Positions 1-8,444 of a stretch of DNA of 43,533 nucleotides are shown piece by piece (the stretch's first letter is position 1; each line of letters opens with the position of its first letter). The stretch spans positions 1 to 43,533 of the forward strand of contig CAZJHX010000090.1 of NCBI GenBank assembly GCA_964545715.1, in the 5' to 3' direction. The DNA comes from CAZJHX01 sp964545715 (GTDB lineage Bacteria > Myxococcota_A > UBA9042 > GCA-2863065). The notes below the pieces were generated by a model, which saw nothing but the letters and a program-made list of their open reading frames with translations, had not been told where the DNA came from and made no database searches. The position numbers and the translations under genes are program-made.

Positions 1-150
1 TGGGGGCCGGGGCGGCCTTGGCCTTGGGAGCAGCCTTGGGCTTCTCAGCCTTGGGTGCCGGAGCAGCCTCAGCCTTGGGGGCCGGGGCGGCCTTGGCCTT
101 GGGAGCAGCCTTGGGCTTCTCAGCCTTGGGCGCCGGAGCAGCCTCGGCCT
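1..150 (-). repeat. 75-bp tandem repeat in the rpmA tail
   Basis: Two nearly identical 75-bp units (1-75 and 76-150) encode a 25-residue block of PKAKAAP/EKPK words. Shorter degenerate pieces of the same words continue to about 255. The units stay in the rpmA frame, so this is a protein-coding repeat that can expand or contract by slippage, not a CRISPR array. Confidence 0.85.
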
Positions 151-610
151 TGGCCTTGGGAGCAGCCTTGGCCTTGGGAGCGGCCTTGGGCTTCTCAGCC
201 CTGGGCGCCGGAGGAGCCTCTGCTTTGGCCTTGGGCGCCGGAGCAGCCTTGGCCTTCGGCGGTGGCGGCGGCGTGCTCGGCAGCGGCGGCGGGGCCGACG
301 GCTTGGCAGCAGGCGCCTTCTTCAGCTTGATCTCGCTCTTCTGGCCGGTCACGGTCTCCAGCGGCAGAATCGCCACCTGCTTCCGCGTCTTCCGGACCGT
401 CTTGAACTCGACGATGCCGTCGATCAGCGCAAACAGCGTGTAGTCGCTGCCGACGCCGACGTTGCGACCGGGCAGGAACTTGGTGCCGCACTGGCGGACC
501 AGGATGTTGCCGGCACGCACGGTCTGACCGCCGTACTTTTTGATCCCACGACGTTGCGCGTTGCTGTCGCGCCCGTTCCGTGTGGAGCCCTGTCCTTTCT
601 TATGACTCAT
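1..610 (-). CDS. rpmA: 50S ribosomal protein L27 with long Lys/Ala/Pro-rich tail (3' end outside window)
   Basis: Large-subunit ribosomal protein near the peptidyl transferase centre. The ATG at 610 opens with MSHKKGQGSTRNGRDSNAQR, and the core continues with the family segments YGGQTVRAGNILVRQ and GTKFLPGRNVGVGSDYTLFA to about residue 85, the full length of a normal L27. The frame then stays open for about 118 more residues to the window edge with no stop: a Pro-rich linker (around residues 97-118) followed by repeats of PKA, KAAP and EKPK words resembling histone H1 or AlgP tails. The Shine-Dalgarno AAAGGAG overlaps the rplU stop, so the gene is cotranscribed with rplU. The L27 identity is certain; the tail is read directly from the sequence, and its function (rRNA, DNA or assembly-factor binding) is unknown. 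Confidence 0.95.
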   Translation of the reverse strand, partial: MSHKKGQGSTRNGRDSNAQRRGIKKYGGQTVRAGNILVRQCGTKFLPGRNVGVGSDYTLFALIDGIVEFKTVRKTRKQVAILPLETVTGQKSEIKLKKAPAAKPSAPPPLPSTPPPPPKAKAAPAPKAKAEAPPAPRAEKPKAAPKAKAAPKAKAEAAPAPKAEKPKAAPKAKAAPAPKAEAAPAPKAEKPKAAPKAKAAPAP

Positions 611-622
611 GAACCGACTCCT

Positions 623-937
623 TTAGCCCGCCGAGATCGCGGTGATCTCGACCTCGGTGAACAGCTGACGGTGGCCCAGCGTCCGGGAGATTCCCTTGCG
701 GCGCTTGTAGGTGCTCACCAGGATCTTCTTGCCCTTGCCCTGCTCGAGGATGCGGCCCGTGACCGTGGCGCCCGCAACCAGCGGGGTCCCGATGGTCAGG
801 TCGTCGCCGTTGCTGAGCAACAGCACCTCATCGAACGTAACCTCGGCGCCGGCGTCGCCGTCCAGCTTCTCCAGCTTCAGCGTCTCGCCCGCCGATACGC
901 GGTGCTGCTTGCCGCCGCTCTTGATCACTGCATACAT
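623..937 (-). CDS. rplU: 50S ribosomal protein L21
   Basis: 104-aa ribosomal protein binding 23S rRNA. It starts MYAVIKSGGKQHRVSAGETL, the typical L21 N-terminus, and ends with the conserved basic block around STYKRRKGISRTLGHRQ and FTEVEITAI. An upstream ATG at 1003 would add 22 residues; the 937 start is chosen because AGGAG lies just upstream and the protein then matches the usual family length. It lies directly upstream of rpmA in the standard rplU-rpmA order. The stop overlaps the rpmA Shine-Dalgarno sequence. Confidence 0.98.
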   Translation of the reverse strand: MYAVIKSGGKQHRVSAGETLKLEKLDGDAGAEVTFDEVLLLSNGDDLTIGTPLVAGATVTGRILEQGKGKKILVSTYKRRKGISRTLGHRQLFTEVEITAISAG

Positions 938-956
938 TTCGCGCACTCCTGCCTTA

Positions 957-976
957 GGCCCCAAGTCATGGGGGCC
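957..976 (-). promoter_or_regulatory. GC-rich hairpin in the rplU leader
   Basis: GGCCCC and GGGGCC form a 6-bp inverted repeat around an 8-nt loop, between the proposed promoter and the rplU Shine-Dalgarno sequence. A ribosomal-protein leader of this kind could bind L21 for feedback control, but the stem is short and there is no comparative support here. Confidence 0.35.
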
Positions 977-980
977 CGTC

Positions 981-1008
981 TTTTTACAACAAACCAAAGC
1001 CATGTCAA
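981..1008 (-). promoter_or_regulatory. sigma70-type promoter for rplU-rpmA
   Basis: On the minus strand TTGACA (1003-1008) is followed by 16 nt and TAAAAA (981-986). This sits between the mtnA stop and rplU, giving a leader of about 35-40 nt. It implies the ribosomal genes have their own promoter and do not depend only on read-through from mtnA. Confidence 0.6.
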
Positions 1009-1024
1009 GGAGGATCTGCGGTGT

Positions 1025-2065
1025 TCAGGACTTGGCTACAAGGGCCCGCAGCGACTCGGTAAAGGGTGGCCTGGCGACCCCCCGCTCAGTGATGATGCCC
1101 GTCACGAGCTCGTGCGGGGTCACATCAAACGCAGGATTGCGGACCTTGACCCCGTTTGGCACGGTCGGCGTCCCAGCGAAGTTCGCCACCTCATCGCGCG
1201 GCCGCTCCTCGATCGGAATCGACGCCCCATCCGCCATCGTGAGATCGATCGTCGAGATCGGCACCGCCGCATAAAACGGGATCGAGTGCCGCTTGCACAG
1301 CACGGCCAACGTGTAGGTCCCAATCTTGTTGCACACGTCGCCGTTGGCCACCGTCCGGTCCGAGCCCACCACCACGCAGTCGACCTCCCCGCGGCTGATG
1401 AAGTGCCCGGCCGCGTTGTCCGCGATCACCGTGACGTCGATGCCGTCTTTGTCCAGCTCCCACGACGTCAGGCGCGCCCCCTGCAAATAGGGTCGGGTCT
1501 CGTCCGCAAAGACGGTGAGCTTCTTGCCCGACTCAGCCGCCATCCGAATGACCGCCAGCGCCGTGCCGTAGTCGCCGGTGGCCAGCCCACCCGCGTTGCA
1601 GTGCGTCAGCACCCGGGCGCCGTCCTCAATGAGCGGCGCCCCGTGCTCGCCGATCTGCCGGCAGATCGCCACATCCTCCCGCAGCACGGCCTGCGCCTCA
1701 TCCGTCAGCGCTCGCTGCACCGCCTCCAGGCCCTGCTCCCGCACACCGGCGTAGACCGCCTCCATGCGATCCAGCGCCCAGAAGAGGTTCACCGCCGTCG
1801 GACGCGTCGCGCCCAGCTTCGCCACCGTCTCAGTGATCGTCGCGTCCAGATCATCGTCCGGGCCGGCGCTGTTTGCCGCGATCGCCACTCCCATCGCCGC
1901 CGCGATCCCGATCGCCGGCGCCCCGCGAATCACCATGTCGCGGATCCCCGTCGCCACGCCGTCGACGTCCGTGTACGTGAGGTAGACCTCCTCGGTCGGC
2001 AGTCGCCGCTGATCCAGCATGACCACCGCGCCGTCGTGCCACTCAATCGTGAACCAGTCACTCAC
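1025..2065 (-). CDS. mtnA: S-methyl-5-thioribose-1-phosphate isomerase
   Basis: Converts methylthioribose-1-phosphate to methylthioribulose-1-phosphate in methionine salvage. The 346-aa protein has the family blocks RGAPAIGIAAAMG (about 47-59), THCNAGGLATGDYGTAL (154-170), DETRPYLQGARLTSWEL (188-204) and GSDRTVANGDVCNKIGTYTL (234-253). C156 and D236 correspond to the catalytic Cys and Asp of characterised MtnA enzymes, separating it from plain eIF2B-like proteins. The start is GTG at 2065, overlapping the gatB stop by 8 nt, so it is translationally coupled to gatB. No other methionine-salvage gene is present in the window. Confidence 0.95.
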   Translation of the reverse strand: MSDWFTIEWHDGAVVMLDQRRLPTEEVYLTYTDVDGVATGIRDMVIRGAPAIGIAAAMGVAIAANSAGPDDDLDATITETVAKLGATRPTAVNLFWALDRMEAVYAGVREQGLEAVQRALTDEAQAVLREDVAICRQIGEHGAPLIEDGARVLTHCNAGGLATGDYGTALAVIRMAAESGKKLTVFADETRPYLQGARLTSWELDKDGIDVTVIADNAAGHFISRGEVDCVVVGSDRTVANGDVCNKIGTYTLAVLCKRHSIPFYAAVPISTIDLTMADGASIPIEERPRDEVANFAGTPTVPNGVKVRNPAFDVTPHELVTGIITERGVARPPFTESLRALVAKS

Positions 2066-3488
2066 TTGGTGCCTCCAGCTTGCCCAGCAGAATCTCGCGC
2101 ACGGCCTGGGGATTGGCTTTGCCGCCGGTCGCCTTCATAACCTGGCCGATGAAGAAGCCCAGCATCTTGGTCTTGCCGCCCCGATACGCCGCCACCTGGC
2201 TCGGGTTTGCGTCCACGACCTTGTCGACCTCCGCCTCGATCGCCGAGGTGTCCGTGAGCTGCTCGCCCGTCTCCTCCAAGACCCGCTCCACCTCGCCACC
2301 GTCGTAGACCTTGCCGAAAACCTGCTTGGCCAGCTTCCCGGACAGTCGCCCCTCGGCCAGCCGCGCCAGAATGGTTCCCAGCGCCCCGGCTGAGACCGGG
2401 CTGTCCTCGATGTCTTTGCTGTCGGCGTTCAGCCGGCCCTTGAGCTCGGACGTGATCCAGTTGGCCGCCGTCTTGGCTTCGGCGCCCGTCGCGATCACGG
2501 CCTCGAAATAGTCGCTGAGCGCCTTCTCGGCGACCAGCACGTCCGCGTCGTAGCGTGACAGCTCCAGCTCGGCCTCATACCGATCGCGCCGCGCGCGCGG
2601 AAGCTCGGGCAACTCCACCGCCGACAGCATCGCGTCCGGCACGACCAGCGGCAGCAGGTCCGGCTCCGGGAAGTAGCGATAGTCGTGCGCCTCCTCCTTT
2701 GACCGCATCGACCGCGTGCGCTGCTTGCCCTCGTCCCACAGCCGCGTCTCCTGCACCACCGCCTCACCGCTGTCCAGCAGGGCCGCGTGGCGCTCTACCT
2801 CGTACTCGATGCCGCGCTTCACGTGGTTGAAGGAGTTCAGGTTCTTGAGCTCCACCCGCGTGCCGAGCTCCTCGGCCCCCAACAATCTCAGCGAGATGTT
2901 GGCATCACATCGGAAGTTGCCGCGCTCCATGTGGGCGTCGCTGATGCCGATGTAACGCACGATGTTGTGCAGCTCTTTGAGGTACGCGACGGCCTCGTCC
3001 GGCCCGCGCAGCTCCGGCTCGCTGACGATCTCCACCAGCGGGGTGCCGGTCCGGTTCAGGTCCACCTGGCTGGTGCCGTCGTCGCCGCTGTGGATCAGCT
3101 TGCCGGCGTCCTCCTCGAGGTGGATGCGGGTCAGCTGGATCCACTTGGTGGTCTCCCCGACGTCGATCTCGACCGCGCCGCCTTCGCAGATGGGCGCGTC
3201 GAACTGCGTGATCTGATAGCCCTTCGGCAGGTCCGGATAGAAGTAGTTCTTGCGGGCAAACGTGCTGCGCTGCCGGATATCGCAGCCCACCGCGCGACCC
3301 AGGCGCAGCGTGTACTCCACGACTCGCTCGTTCATTACCGGCAGCACGCCCGGCATGCCCAGGCACACCGGGCAGGTGTGGGTGTTGGGCGGCGCGCCGA
3401 CCTCCGTGCTGCAACCACAGAAGATCTTGGTCTGCGTCGCCAGCTGACAGTGGACCTCCAGACCGATGACCGTCTCGTACTTACTCAT
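2058..3488 (-). CDS. gatB: Asp-tRNA(Asn)/Glu-tRNA(Gln) amidotransferase subunit B
   Basis: GatB binds the mischarged tRNA and activates its carboxyl group in the GatCAB complex. The 476-aa protein starts MSKYETVIGLEVHCQL. It has the four zinc-site cysteines in the CGCS and CPVCLGMPG segments, the FARKNYFYPDLPKGYQITQ block, and a C-terminal YqeY-like tail ending in GKANPQAVREILLGKL. A longer frame begins at 3515, but the start at 3488 gives the standard N-terminus and an 8-nt overlap with the gatA stop. It sits in a gatC-gatA-gatB run. Confidence 0.98.
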   Translation of the reverse strand: MSKYETVIGLEVHCQLATQTKIFCGCSTEVGAPPNTHTCPVCLGMPGVLPVMNERVVEYTLRLGRAVGCDIRQRSTFARKNYFYPDLPKGYQITQFDAPICEGGAVEIDVGETTKWIQLTRIHLEEDAGKLIHSGDDGTSQVDLNRTGTPLVEIVSEPELRGPDEAVAYLKELHNIVRYIGISDAHMERGNFRCDANISLRLLGAEELGTRVELKNLNSFNHVKRGIEYEVERHAALLDSGEAVVQETRLWDEGKQRTRSMRSKEEAHDYRYFPEPDLLPLVVPDAMLSAVELPELPRARRDRYEAELELSRYDADVLVAEKALSDYFEAVIATGAEAKTAANWITSELKGRLNADSKDIEDSPVSAGALGTILARLAEGRLSGKLAKQVFGKVYDGGEVERVLEETGEQLTDTSAIEAEVDKVVDANPSQVAAYRGGKTKMLGFFIGQVMKATGGKANPQAVREILLGKLEAPSE

Positions 3489-4911
3489 CGGCCACCCCCG
3501 CGCTCTCGTGGGCAAAGGCGGCTCTCAGCAGCGTCTGCTCGCCCCCCGCGGGACCGAGCAGCTGCAGCCCGATCGGCAGGCCGTTGTCGGGTGACTTGCC
3601 GCACGGGATGCTCAGCGCCGGGATCCCGGCCAGGTTTGCGCTGATCGTGTAGACGTCCATCAAGTACATCGACAGCGGGTCGGCTTTTTCGCCCAGGCGA
3701 GGCGCCGTCGTGGGCGAGGTTGGCGTCGCGATCACATCGCATTGCTCAAAGGCCTTGGCAAAGCCGCTGCGGATCAGCGCCCGCACACGCTGCGCCGTGC
3801 CGTAGTAGGCGTCGTAATAACCGGCGGACAGCGCATACGTCCCGACCATGATGCGGCGCTTGACCTCGCGCCCGAAGCCGCTGCCGCGCGTCGCTTTGTA
3901 CGTGCCCAGCAGGTTGGGGGCGTGCACCCGAACGCCGTAGCGCACGCCGTCGTACCGCGCCAGGTTGCTGGAGGCCTCGGCCGGGGCGATCACATAATAA
4001 GAGGCCAGGCAGGACTGGGTGTCGGGCAGCGAGACCTCCACGATCTCCGCACCCTGCCTCTCCAACCCGGCGATCGCGGCGCGCACGGACTTCTCGACGT
4101 CGTCGTCCAGTCCCTCCCCGAAGTACTCGGTGGGGACGCCGATGCGCAGCCCCTTCACGCCGTCCTCCAGTCCCGCGGTGTAGTCCGGGACGTCCTCGTT
4201 CAAGCTGGTGGAGTCGCGCGGATCGTGCCCGGCGATGACCCCCAGCGTCAGCGCCAGGTCCGTCACGTTGTTGGCGAAGGGGCCGATCTGATCCAGCGAC
4301 GACGCGAACGCGATCAAGCCGTAGCGGGACACGCGGCCGTACGTCGGCTTCATGCCAACCACGCCGCACAGGGCGGCAGGTTGGCGAATCGAGCCGCCGG
4401 TATCGCTGCCCAGGGACACGCATGCCAGGTCAGCGCCCACCGCCGCTGCAGAGCCGCCGCTGGAGCCCCCGGGGATGCGGGTGGGGTCGATCGGGTTGCG
4501 CGTCGGCCCGTAGGCCGAGTTCTCCGTCGACGAGCCCATCGCGAACTCATCCAGGTTGGTCTTGCCGATGATCAGCGCGCCCGCCGCCTGCAGGCGCTCG
4601 ACCACGTGGGCGTCGTACACCGGGACAAAGTTCTTCAGGATGTGCGAGCCCGCCGTCGTCGTCAGCCCGCGCGTCACCATGTTGTCTTTGATCGCCACCG
4701 GCACGCCCATCAGGGGGCCCAGGTCGCGCCGGCTCATCACGGCGGAGTCGATGGAGCGAGCCGCGCGCTTGAGCCCGATGCGATCGATGTCCAAAAACGC
4801 GTTGAGCTCGCCGTTCTTCTCATCGATGCGGTTCAGGTACTCCTGAGCGATCTCGCTGGCGCTGAAGGTGCGCGCGCGGACACCGTCCCGGATTTCGGTG
4901 ATCGTGCGCAT
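3481..4911 (-). CDS. gatA: Asp-tRNA(Asn)/Glu-tRNA(Gln) amidotransferase subunit A
   Basis: Amidase-signature glutaminase that supplies ammonia to GatB. The 476-aa protein has the Ser-cisSer-Lys triad: K75 in VPVAIKDN, S150 in PGGSSGGS and S174 in GSDTGGSIR. Full length, with no missing motifs. Its ATG overlaps the gatC stop by one base pair of the ATGA type (shared base 4911), which suggests coupled synthesis of the subunits. Presence of gatCAB suggests indirect synthesis of Gln-tRNA and/or Asn-tRNA; which one cannot be told from this window. Confidence 0.98.
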   Translation of the reverse strand: MRTITEIRDGVRARTFSASEIAQEYLNRIDEKNGELNAFLDIDRIGLKRAARSIDSAVMSRRDLGPLMGVPVAIKDNMVTRGLTTTAGSHILKNFVPVYDAHVVERLQAAGALIIGKTNLDEFAMGSSTENSAYGPTRNPIDPTRIPGGSSGGSAAAVGADLACVSLGSDTGGSIRQPAALCGVVGMKPTYGRVSRYGLIAFASSLDQIGPFANNVTDLALTLGVIAGHDPRDSTSLNEDVPDYTAGLEDGVKGLRIGVPTEYFGEGLDDDVEKSVRAAIAGLERQGAEIVEVSLPDTQSCLASYYVIAPAEASSNLARYDGVRYGVRVHAPNLLGTYKATRGSGFGREVKRRIMVGTYALSAGYYDAYYGTAQRVRALIRSGFAKAFEQCDVIATPTSPTTAPRLGEKADPLSMYLMDVYTISANLAGIPALSIPCGKSPDNGLPIGLQLLGPAGGEQTLLRAAFAHESAGVADE

Positions 4912-5198
4912 CAGTCCACGACCTGTGGGACCACGAACGCGACCCCGTCCTGCACCGGCGCCTGCGCCAGCGCGTCTTCCACGCTCAGCGACGGCTTGAT
5001 CTCGTCTTTGCGCATCGGCGTGCCCGCGCCCGCGCCCGCATCGGGCTCGATGCCGGACAGATCCAGCTGCTGCAGCGTGTCGACGTAGGCCAGGATCTGG
5101 TTCATGTCGCCCGCCAGCGCCAGCGCCTCGCCCCGCGCGAGCTCCAGCCTGGCCAGCTGGGCGATCTTTTTGACGTCCTTGGCCGTGATCTCAGCCAT
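4911..5198 (-). CDS. gatC: Asp-tRNA(Asn)/Glu-tRNA(Gln) amidotransferase subunit C
   Basis: 95-aa GatC, the small clamp that stabilises GatA-GatB. It begins with ITAKDVKKIAQLARLEL, the family's hallmark first helix, followed by the ILAYVDTLQQLD and GIEP segments and ending FVVPQVVD. It starts 8 nt inside the end of the phosphomannomutase gene and abuts gatA, so the amidotransferase genes are translationally linked to the sugar-nucleotide genes upstream. Confidence 0.97.
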   Translation of the reverse strand: MAEITAKDVKKIAQLARLELARGEALALAGDMNQILAYVDTLQQLDLSGIEPDAGAGAGTPMRKDEIKPSLSVEDALAQAPVQDGVAFVVPQVVD

Positions 5199-6564
5199 GT
5201 TCAGTCCTCGCTCGGCTCACAGCGCCCTCGATGTCCCCCTTGATCCGCTCCAGCGCCGCCTCGGACTGCGCCTCACAGCGCATCACCAGCACCGGCTGCG
5301 TGTTGGACGCGCGCACAAGGCCCCAGCCGTCGTCGTAGAGCACCCTGGCGCCATCGATGTCGATCACCTCCTGCCGTGCCTTGAAGTGCGCCACGCAGTG
5401 GGCCACCACCGCGTCTTTGATCGCGTCCGGGCAGTCCAGGCGGATCTCCGGGGTCACGTGGGTCACCGGCACATCGCTCATCAGCTCGGAGAGCGAGCCG
5501 TCGCTGCCTGCCAGGACCTCCAGCAGGCGGCACGTCGAGTAGATCGCGTCGTCGTAGCCGAAGTAGCGGTGCTTGAAGAAGATGTGCCCCGACATCTCGC
5601 CCGCCAGCAGCGCGCCCTCGTCTTTCATCCGCTTCTTGATCAGGCTGTGTCCGACCTTGGATAGGATGGGCCGGCCGCCGTGCGCCGCGATGTCATCGAA
5701 CAGGGTCTGGCTGCACTTCACTTCGCCCACGATGGCGGCGCCGGGCTCCTCTTCCAGCAGCTTGCGCGACAGCGCGATCAGCAGGCGGTCACCCCAAAGA
5801 ATGGCGCCCTGGTCGTCGATGACGCCGATACGGTCCGAGTCGCCGTCATAGGCCACGCCCAGGTCTGCGCTCTCTTCGCGCACCCGCGCGATCAGCTCCA
5901 GCAGGTTCTTCTCGGACGTCGGGTCCGGGTGGTGGTTGGGGAAGTTGCCGTCCATCGTGCAGTACATCGGGACGACGTCAAACTTCAGCTCGCGCAGCAG
6001 CGGCTCGATGATCGGGCCCGCCGTGCCGTTGCCCGCGTCCACGACCACTTTCAGGTCTGTGCGCGCAAACGCCACATTGGCTTTCACCCAGTCGATGTAG
6101 TCGCGCACGATCGGACGCTCGCGCACGCTGCCTGCGCCCGTCTCGAAGTCGTCGGCCTCGATCAGGTCCCGCAGCTCAGTGATGTCCGGCCCATGAATCG
6201 AGGTCTGGCCCATGCAGATCTTGAAGCCGTTGAAGTTCTTGGGGTTGTGGCTGCCCGTGATCACGATGCCGCCGTGCACCTCGCTCTCCAGGTGGAACAG
6301 CGAGAAGTAGACCAGCGGGGACGGCACCACGCCCAGATCGACGACGTCCAGCCCGGTGCTCAGCATCCCGCGCAGCAGGCCGCCGTGCAGCATCGGAGAG
6401 TGGGTCCGGCAATCGCGGCCGAGCGACAGCACCTTCCGGTCGTCACGCAGCGCCTTCGTGGCGATGGCCTTGCCCAGCAGCTCGGCAAACTCCTCGGTCA
6501 GGTCGGTGCCCACGACGCCGCGGACGTCGTAGGCGCGAAAGATGTGTGCCGCAACCTGGCTCAA
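5191..6564 (-). CDS. phosphomannomutase/phosphoglucomutase (AlgC/ManB type)
   Basis: Interconverts hexose-6-phosphate and hexose-1-phosphate, feeding mannose-1-phosphate to the guanylyltransferase encoded upstream. With the TTG start at 6564 it is 457 aa, the normal length. Motifs in order: FRAYDVRG near the N-terminus, the active-site phosphoserine loop VITGSHNP (S105), the Mg-binding DGDSDR loop (about 240), the sugar-binding GEMSGH loop, and the phosphate-binding RASNTQP near the C-terminus. A longer frame to 6726 is rejected because it runs through the manC gene and lacks homology-like sequence. TTG is chosen because TTGA overlaps the manC stop, the same coupling pattern seen elsewhere here. 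PMM versus PGM preference cannot be decided. Confidence 0.93.
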   Translation of the reverse strand: MSQVAAHIFRAYDVRGVVGTDLTEEFAELLGKAIATKALRDDRKVLSLGRDCRTHSPMLHGGLLRGMLSTGLDVVDLGVVPSPLVYFSLFHLESEVHGGIVITGSHNPKNFNGFKICMGQTSIHGPDITELRDLIEADDFETGAGSVRERPIVRDYIDWVKANVAFARTDLKVVVDAGNGTAGPIIEPLLRELKFDVVPMYCTMDGNFPNHHPDPTSEKNLLELIARVREESADLGVAYDGDSDRIGVIDDQGAILWGDRLLIALSRKLLEEEPGAAIVGEVKCSQTLFDDIAAHGGRPILSKVGHSLIKKRMKDEGALLAGEMSGHIFFKHRYFGYDDAIYSTCRLLEVLAGSDGSLSELMSDVPVTHVTPEIRLDCPDAIKDAVVAHCVAHFKARQEVIDIDGARVLYDDGWGLVRASNTQPVLVMRCEAQSEAALERIKGDIEGAVSRARTEHG

Positions 6565-7640
6565 ACCAGCTCCTCCCGGCCCGCTTGTCGCAGGGCCTTT
6601 GCGTGTGCGCCGACCTCCTGGGCGCGATCCAGCGGGGCCACCAGCACGGCATCGCCGGTGACGACGACCGCCACCCCTTTCATGCCGATCACGGCCACAT
6701 GCGGTCCCTCGGAGACCAGCACACAATCCGTGCTGTCGGTGCTCGTGACGTCGCCGCGCACAAAGTTCGTGGCGCCGTCCTCGCGGAAGTCGAGGACAGT
6801 GCGCCAGGAGCCCACATCGCTCCAGCCGAAGTCGCCCGGCACCACCGCGATGTTCTCGGCCTCACGCTCCATGACGCCATAGTCGATCGAGATGGCCTCG
6901 CACGTCTCAAAACACGTCACCAGGGCCTGATGCTCACCGTCAGAGCCCATCGCGGCACGGTATGCGCCGATGCCCTCGGCCAGCTTGGGCATGTGCTTGC
7001 CCACGGCCTCCAGCAGCACGTCGGCGCGCATGAAGAACATGCCGGCGTTCCAGTGGTAGTGCTCGTCCGCCACGTACTTTTTGGCGGTCTCGAGGTCGGG
7101 CTTCTCGACAAAGGCGTCCACCTGGTACACGCCGTCCGACAGCTTGTCGCCGCAGCGCGTGTAGCCATAGCCGGTCTCGGGATGCGTCGGCACGATCCCT
7201 ACGGTGGCGATGCGTCCCGTAGCCGCGACCGTGGCGGCGCGGTCAAACACGTCACCGTAGCCTTTGACGTCGCTGATGTGCTGGTCTGCGGGCAGCACGG
7301 CCATCACCCCGTCGGGCGTCTCGGCCGCCACGATGGCTGCCGCCAGCGCGATGCAAGGCGCCGTGTTTCGCGCCATCGGCTCCACAACGACCCGGCAACC
7401 CAACGGCTCCACCACGGCGCGTGTGGCCGCTGCCAGATGTGGGCCGACCACAACCAACACGCGGTCGAACGGTACCCGGCCGGGCGCGATGCGCGTAACC
7501 GTCTCGATCAACAGGCTTTTTTCGGTGACCAGCGAGAGCAGCTGCTTGGGCCGCGTCTGCCGGCTGGCGGGCCAGAAACGGGTGCCTGAACCGCCTGCCA
7601 TGACTACTGCATACGTCTTGTCGTTCACGGCGAAGGGCAT
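6561..7640 (-). CDS. manC: mannose-1-phosphate guanylyltransferase
   Basis: Makes GDP-mannose from GTP and mannose-1-phosphate for surface polysaccharide. The 359-aa protein has the nucleotidyltransferase signature VVMAGGSGTRFWPASR (about 12-27) with RPKQLL, the VEKPD sugar-site motif, and FGWSDVGSW near the C-terminus. It has no C-terminal phosphomannose-isomerase domain, so it is the single-function form. Its stop overlaps the mutase start by TTGA. It lies 15 nt downstream of uppP and its Shine-Dalgarno sequence is weak. Confidence 0.94.
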   Translation of the reverse strand: MPFAVNDKTYAVVMAGGSGTRFWPASRQTRPKQLLSLVTEKSLLIETVTRIAPGRVPFDRVLVVVGPHLAAATRAVVEPLGCRVVVEPMARNTAPCIALAAAIVAAETPDGVMAVLPADQHISDVKGYGDVFDRAATVAATGRIATVGIVPTHPETGYGYTRCGDKLSDGVYQVDAFVEKPDLETAKKYVADEHYHWNAGMFFMRADVLLEAVGKHMPKLAEGIGAYRAAMGSDGEHQALVTCFETCEAISIDYGVMEREAENIAVVPGDFGWSDVGSWRTVLDFREDGATNFVRGDVTSTDSTDCVLVSEGPHVAVIGMKGVAVVVTGDAVLVAPLDRAQEVGAHAKALRQAGREELV

Positions 7641-7655
7641 AGCCCAAGCCCTACC

Positions 7656-8444
7656 CTAGATCAAGGCCAGCGCCAGCGCGACGGCGCCCAGTGCCCAGCA
7701 ATACCAGGCGAAATGGTGCAGCCGGCCGCCCTTGACCAGCTTCACCAGGAGCACCAGCGCGGCGTATCCCGAGATGGCTGCCACGACGGTTCCGGCGACG
7801 AGCGGCGCGACCGGCACGCCCCCTTCGTCCAGCGCTTTCGCCGACTCCAACAGCACTGCGCCGCCGATGGCGGGGATGCTCAGCAAGAAGCTGAAGGTTG
7901 CCGCGGCCTCGCGGTCCACACCGAGCTTCAGCGCTGCCACGATCGTGCTGCCGGAGCGGCTGATCCCGCGCAACAACGCCACGCTCTGAGCGCAGCCGAT
8001 CAGGATCGCGTCGCGCCAGGTCAGCTCGTCCAGCTGGCGCCCCCGAGCCGGCGGGTTGCGGGCCAGCATGAGGATGCCGCCGTTGAGAATGAGAAAGACG
8101 CCTACTGTGGTGACCGACGCAAAGTTGGACTCCAGCACGTCGCCGAAGCCGATGCCGATGACCGCCGCGGGCAGCGTCCCGACGATGATGAACACGCCCA
8201 ACCGAAAGTCCGGGTTGCTCCAGCCCGGCTGCAACAGCGCCTTCAGCAGCCGCAGCACCTCTTTTCGGTAGAAGGCCAGGACCGCGCCGAGCGTTCCGGC
8301 ATGTACGCAGACGTCGAAGAGGGTCTGCGCATCCTGGACGCCAAAAGCGGCGGACATCAGCCGCAGATGGCCGCTGCTGGAGATCGGGAGAAACTCGGTG
8401 AGGCCCTGAACCAGTCCGAGGACCAGAGCCAGCAGAAGGGTCAT
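7656..8444 (-). CDS. uppP: undecaprenyl-diphosphate phosphatase
   Basis: Integral membrane BacA-family phosphatase that recycles undecaprenyl pyrophosphate to the carrier lipid used for peptidoglycan and polysaccharides. The 262-aa protein has both family motifs: QGLTEFLPISSSGHL (13-27) and GISRSGSTIVAALKLG (about 163-178). The rest is hydrophobic helices. Its ATG overlaps the trpS stop as ATGA. Placement with manC and the mutase fits a lipid-linked sugar theme. Confidence 0.96.
   Translation of the reverse strand: MTLLLALVLGLVQGLTEFLPISSSGHLRLMSAAFGVQDAQTLFDVCVHAGTLGAVLAFYRKEVLRLLKALLQPGWSNPDFRLGVFIIVGTLPAAVIGIGFGDVLESNFASVTTVGVFLILNGGILMLARNPPARGRQLDELTWRDAILIGCAQSVALLRGISRSGSTIVAALKLGVDREAAATFSFLLSIPAIGGAVLLESAKALDEGGVPVAPLVAGTVVAAISGYAALVLLVKLVKGGRLHHFAWYCWALGAVALALALI

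Noticed and set aside
1025..2065. eIF2B-like translation factor instead of MtnA
   Set aside because: The catalytic Cys156 and Asp236 and the surrounding MtnA-specific blocks are present.
5191..6726. Longer mutase protein of 511 residues
   Set aside because: The extra N-terminal part is encoded within manC in another frame, is Arg/Gly-rich and unlike the family. The TTG at 6564 gives the normal length and start.
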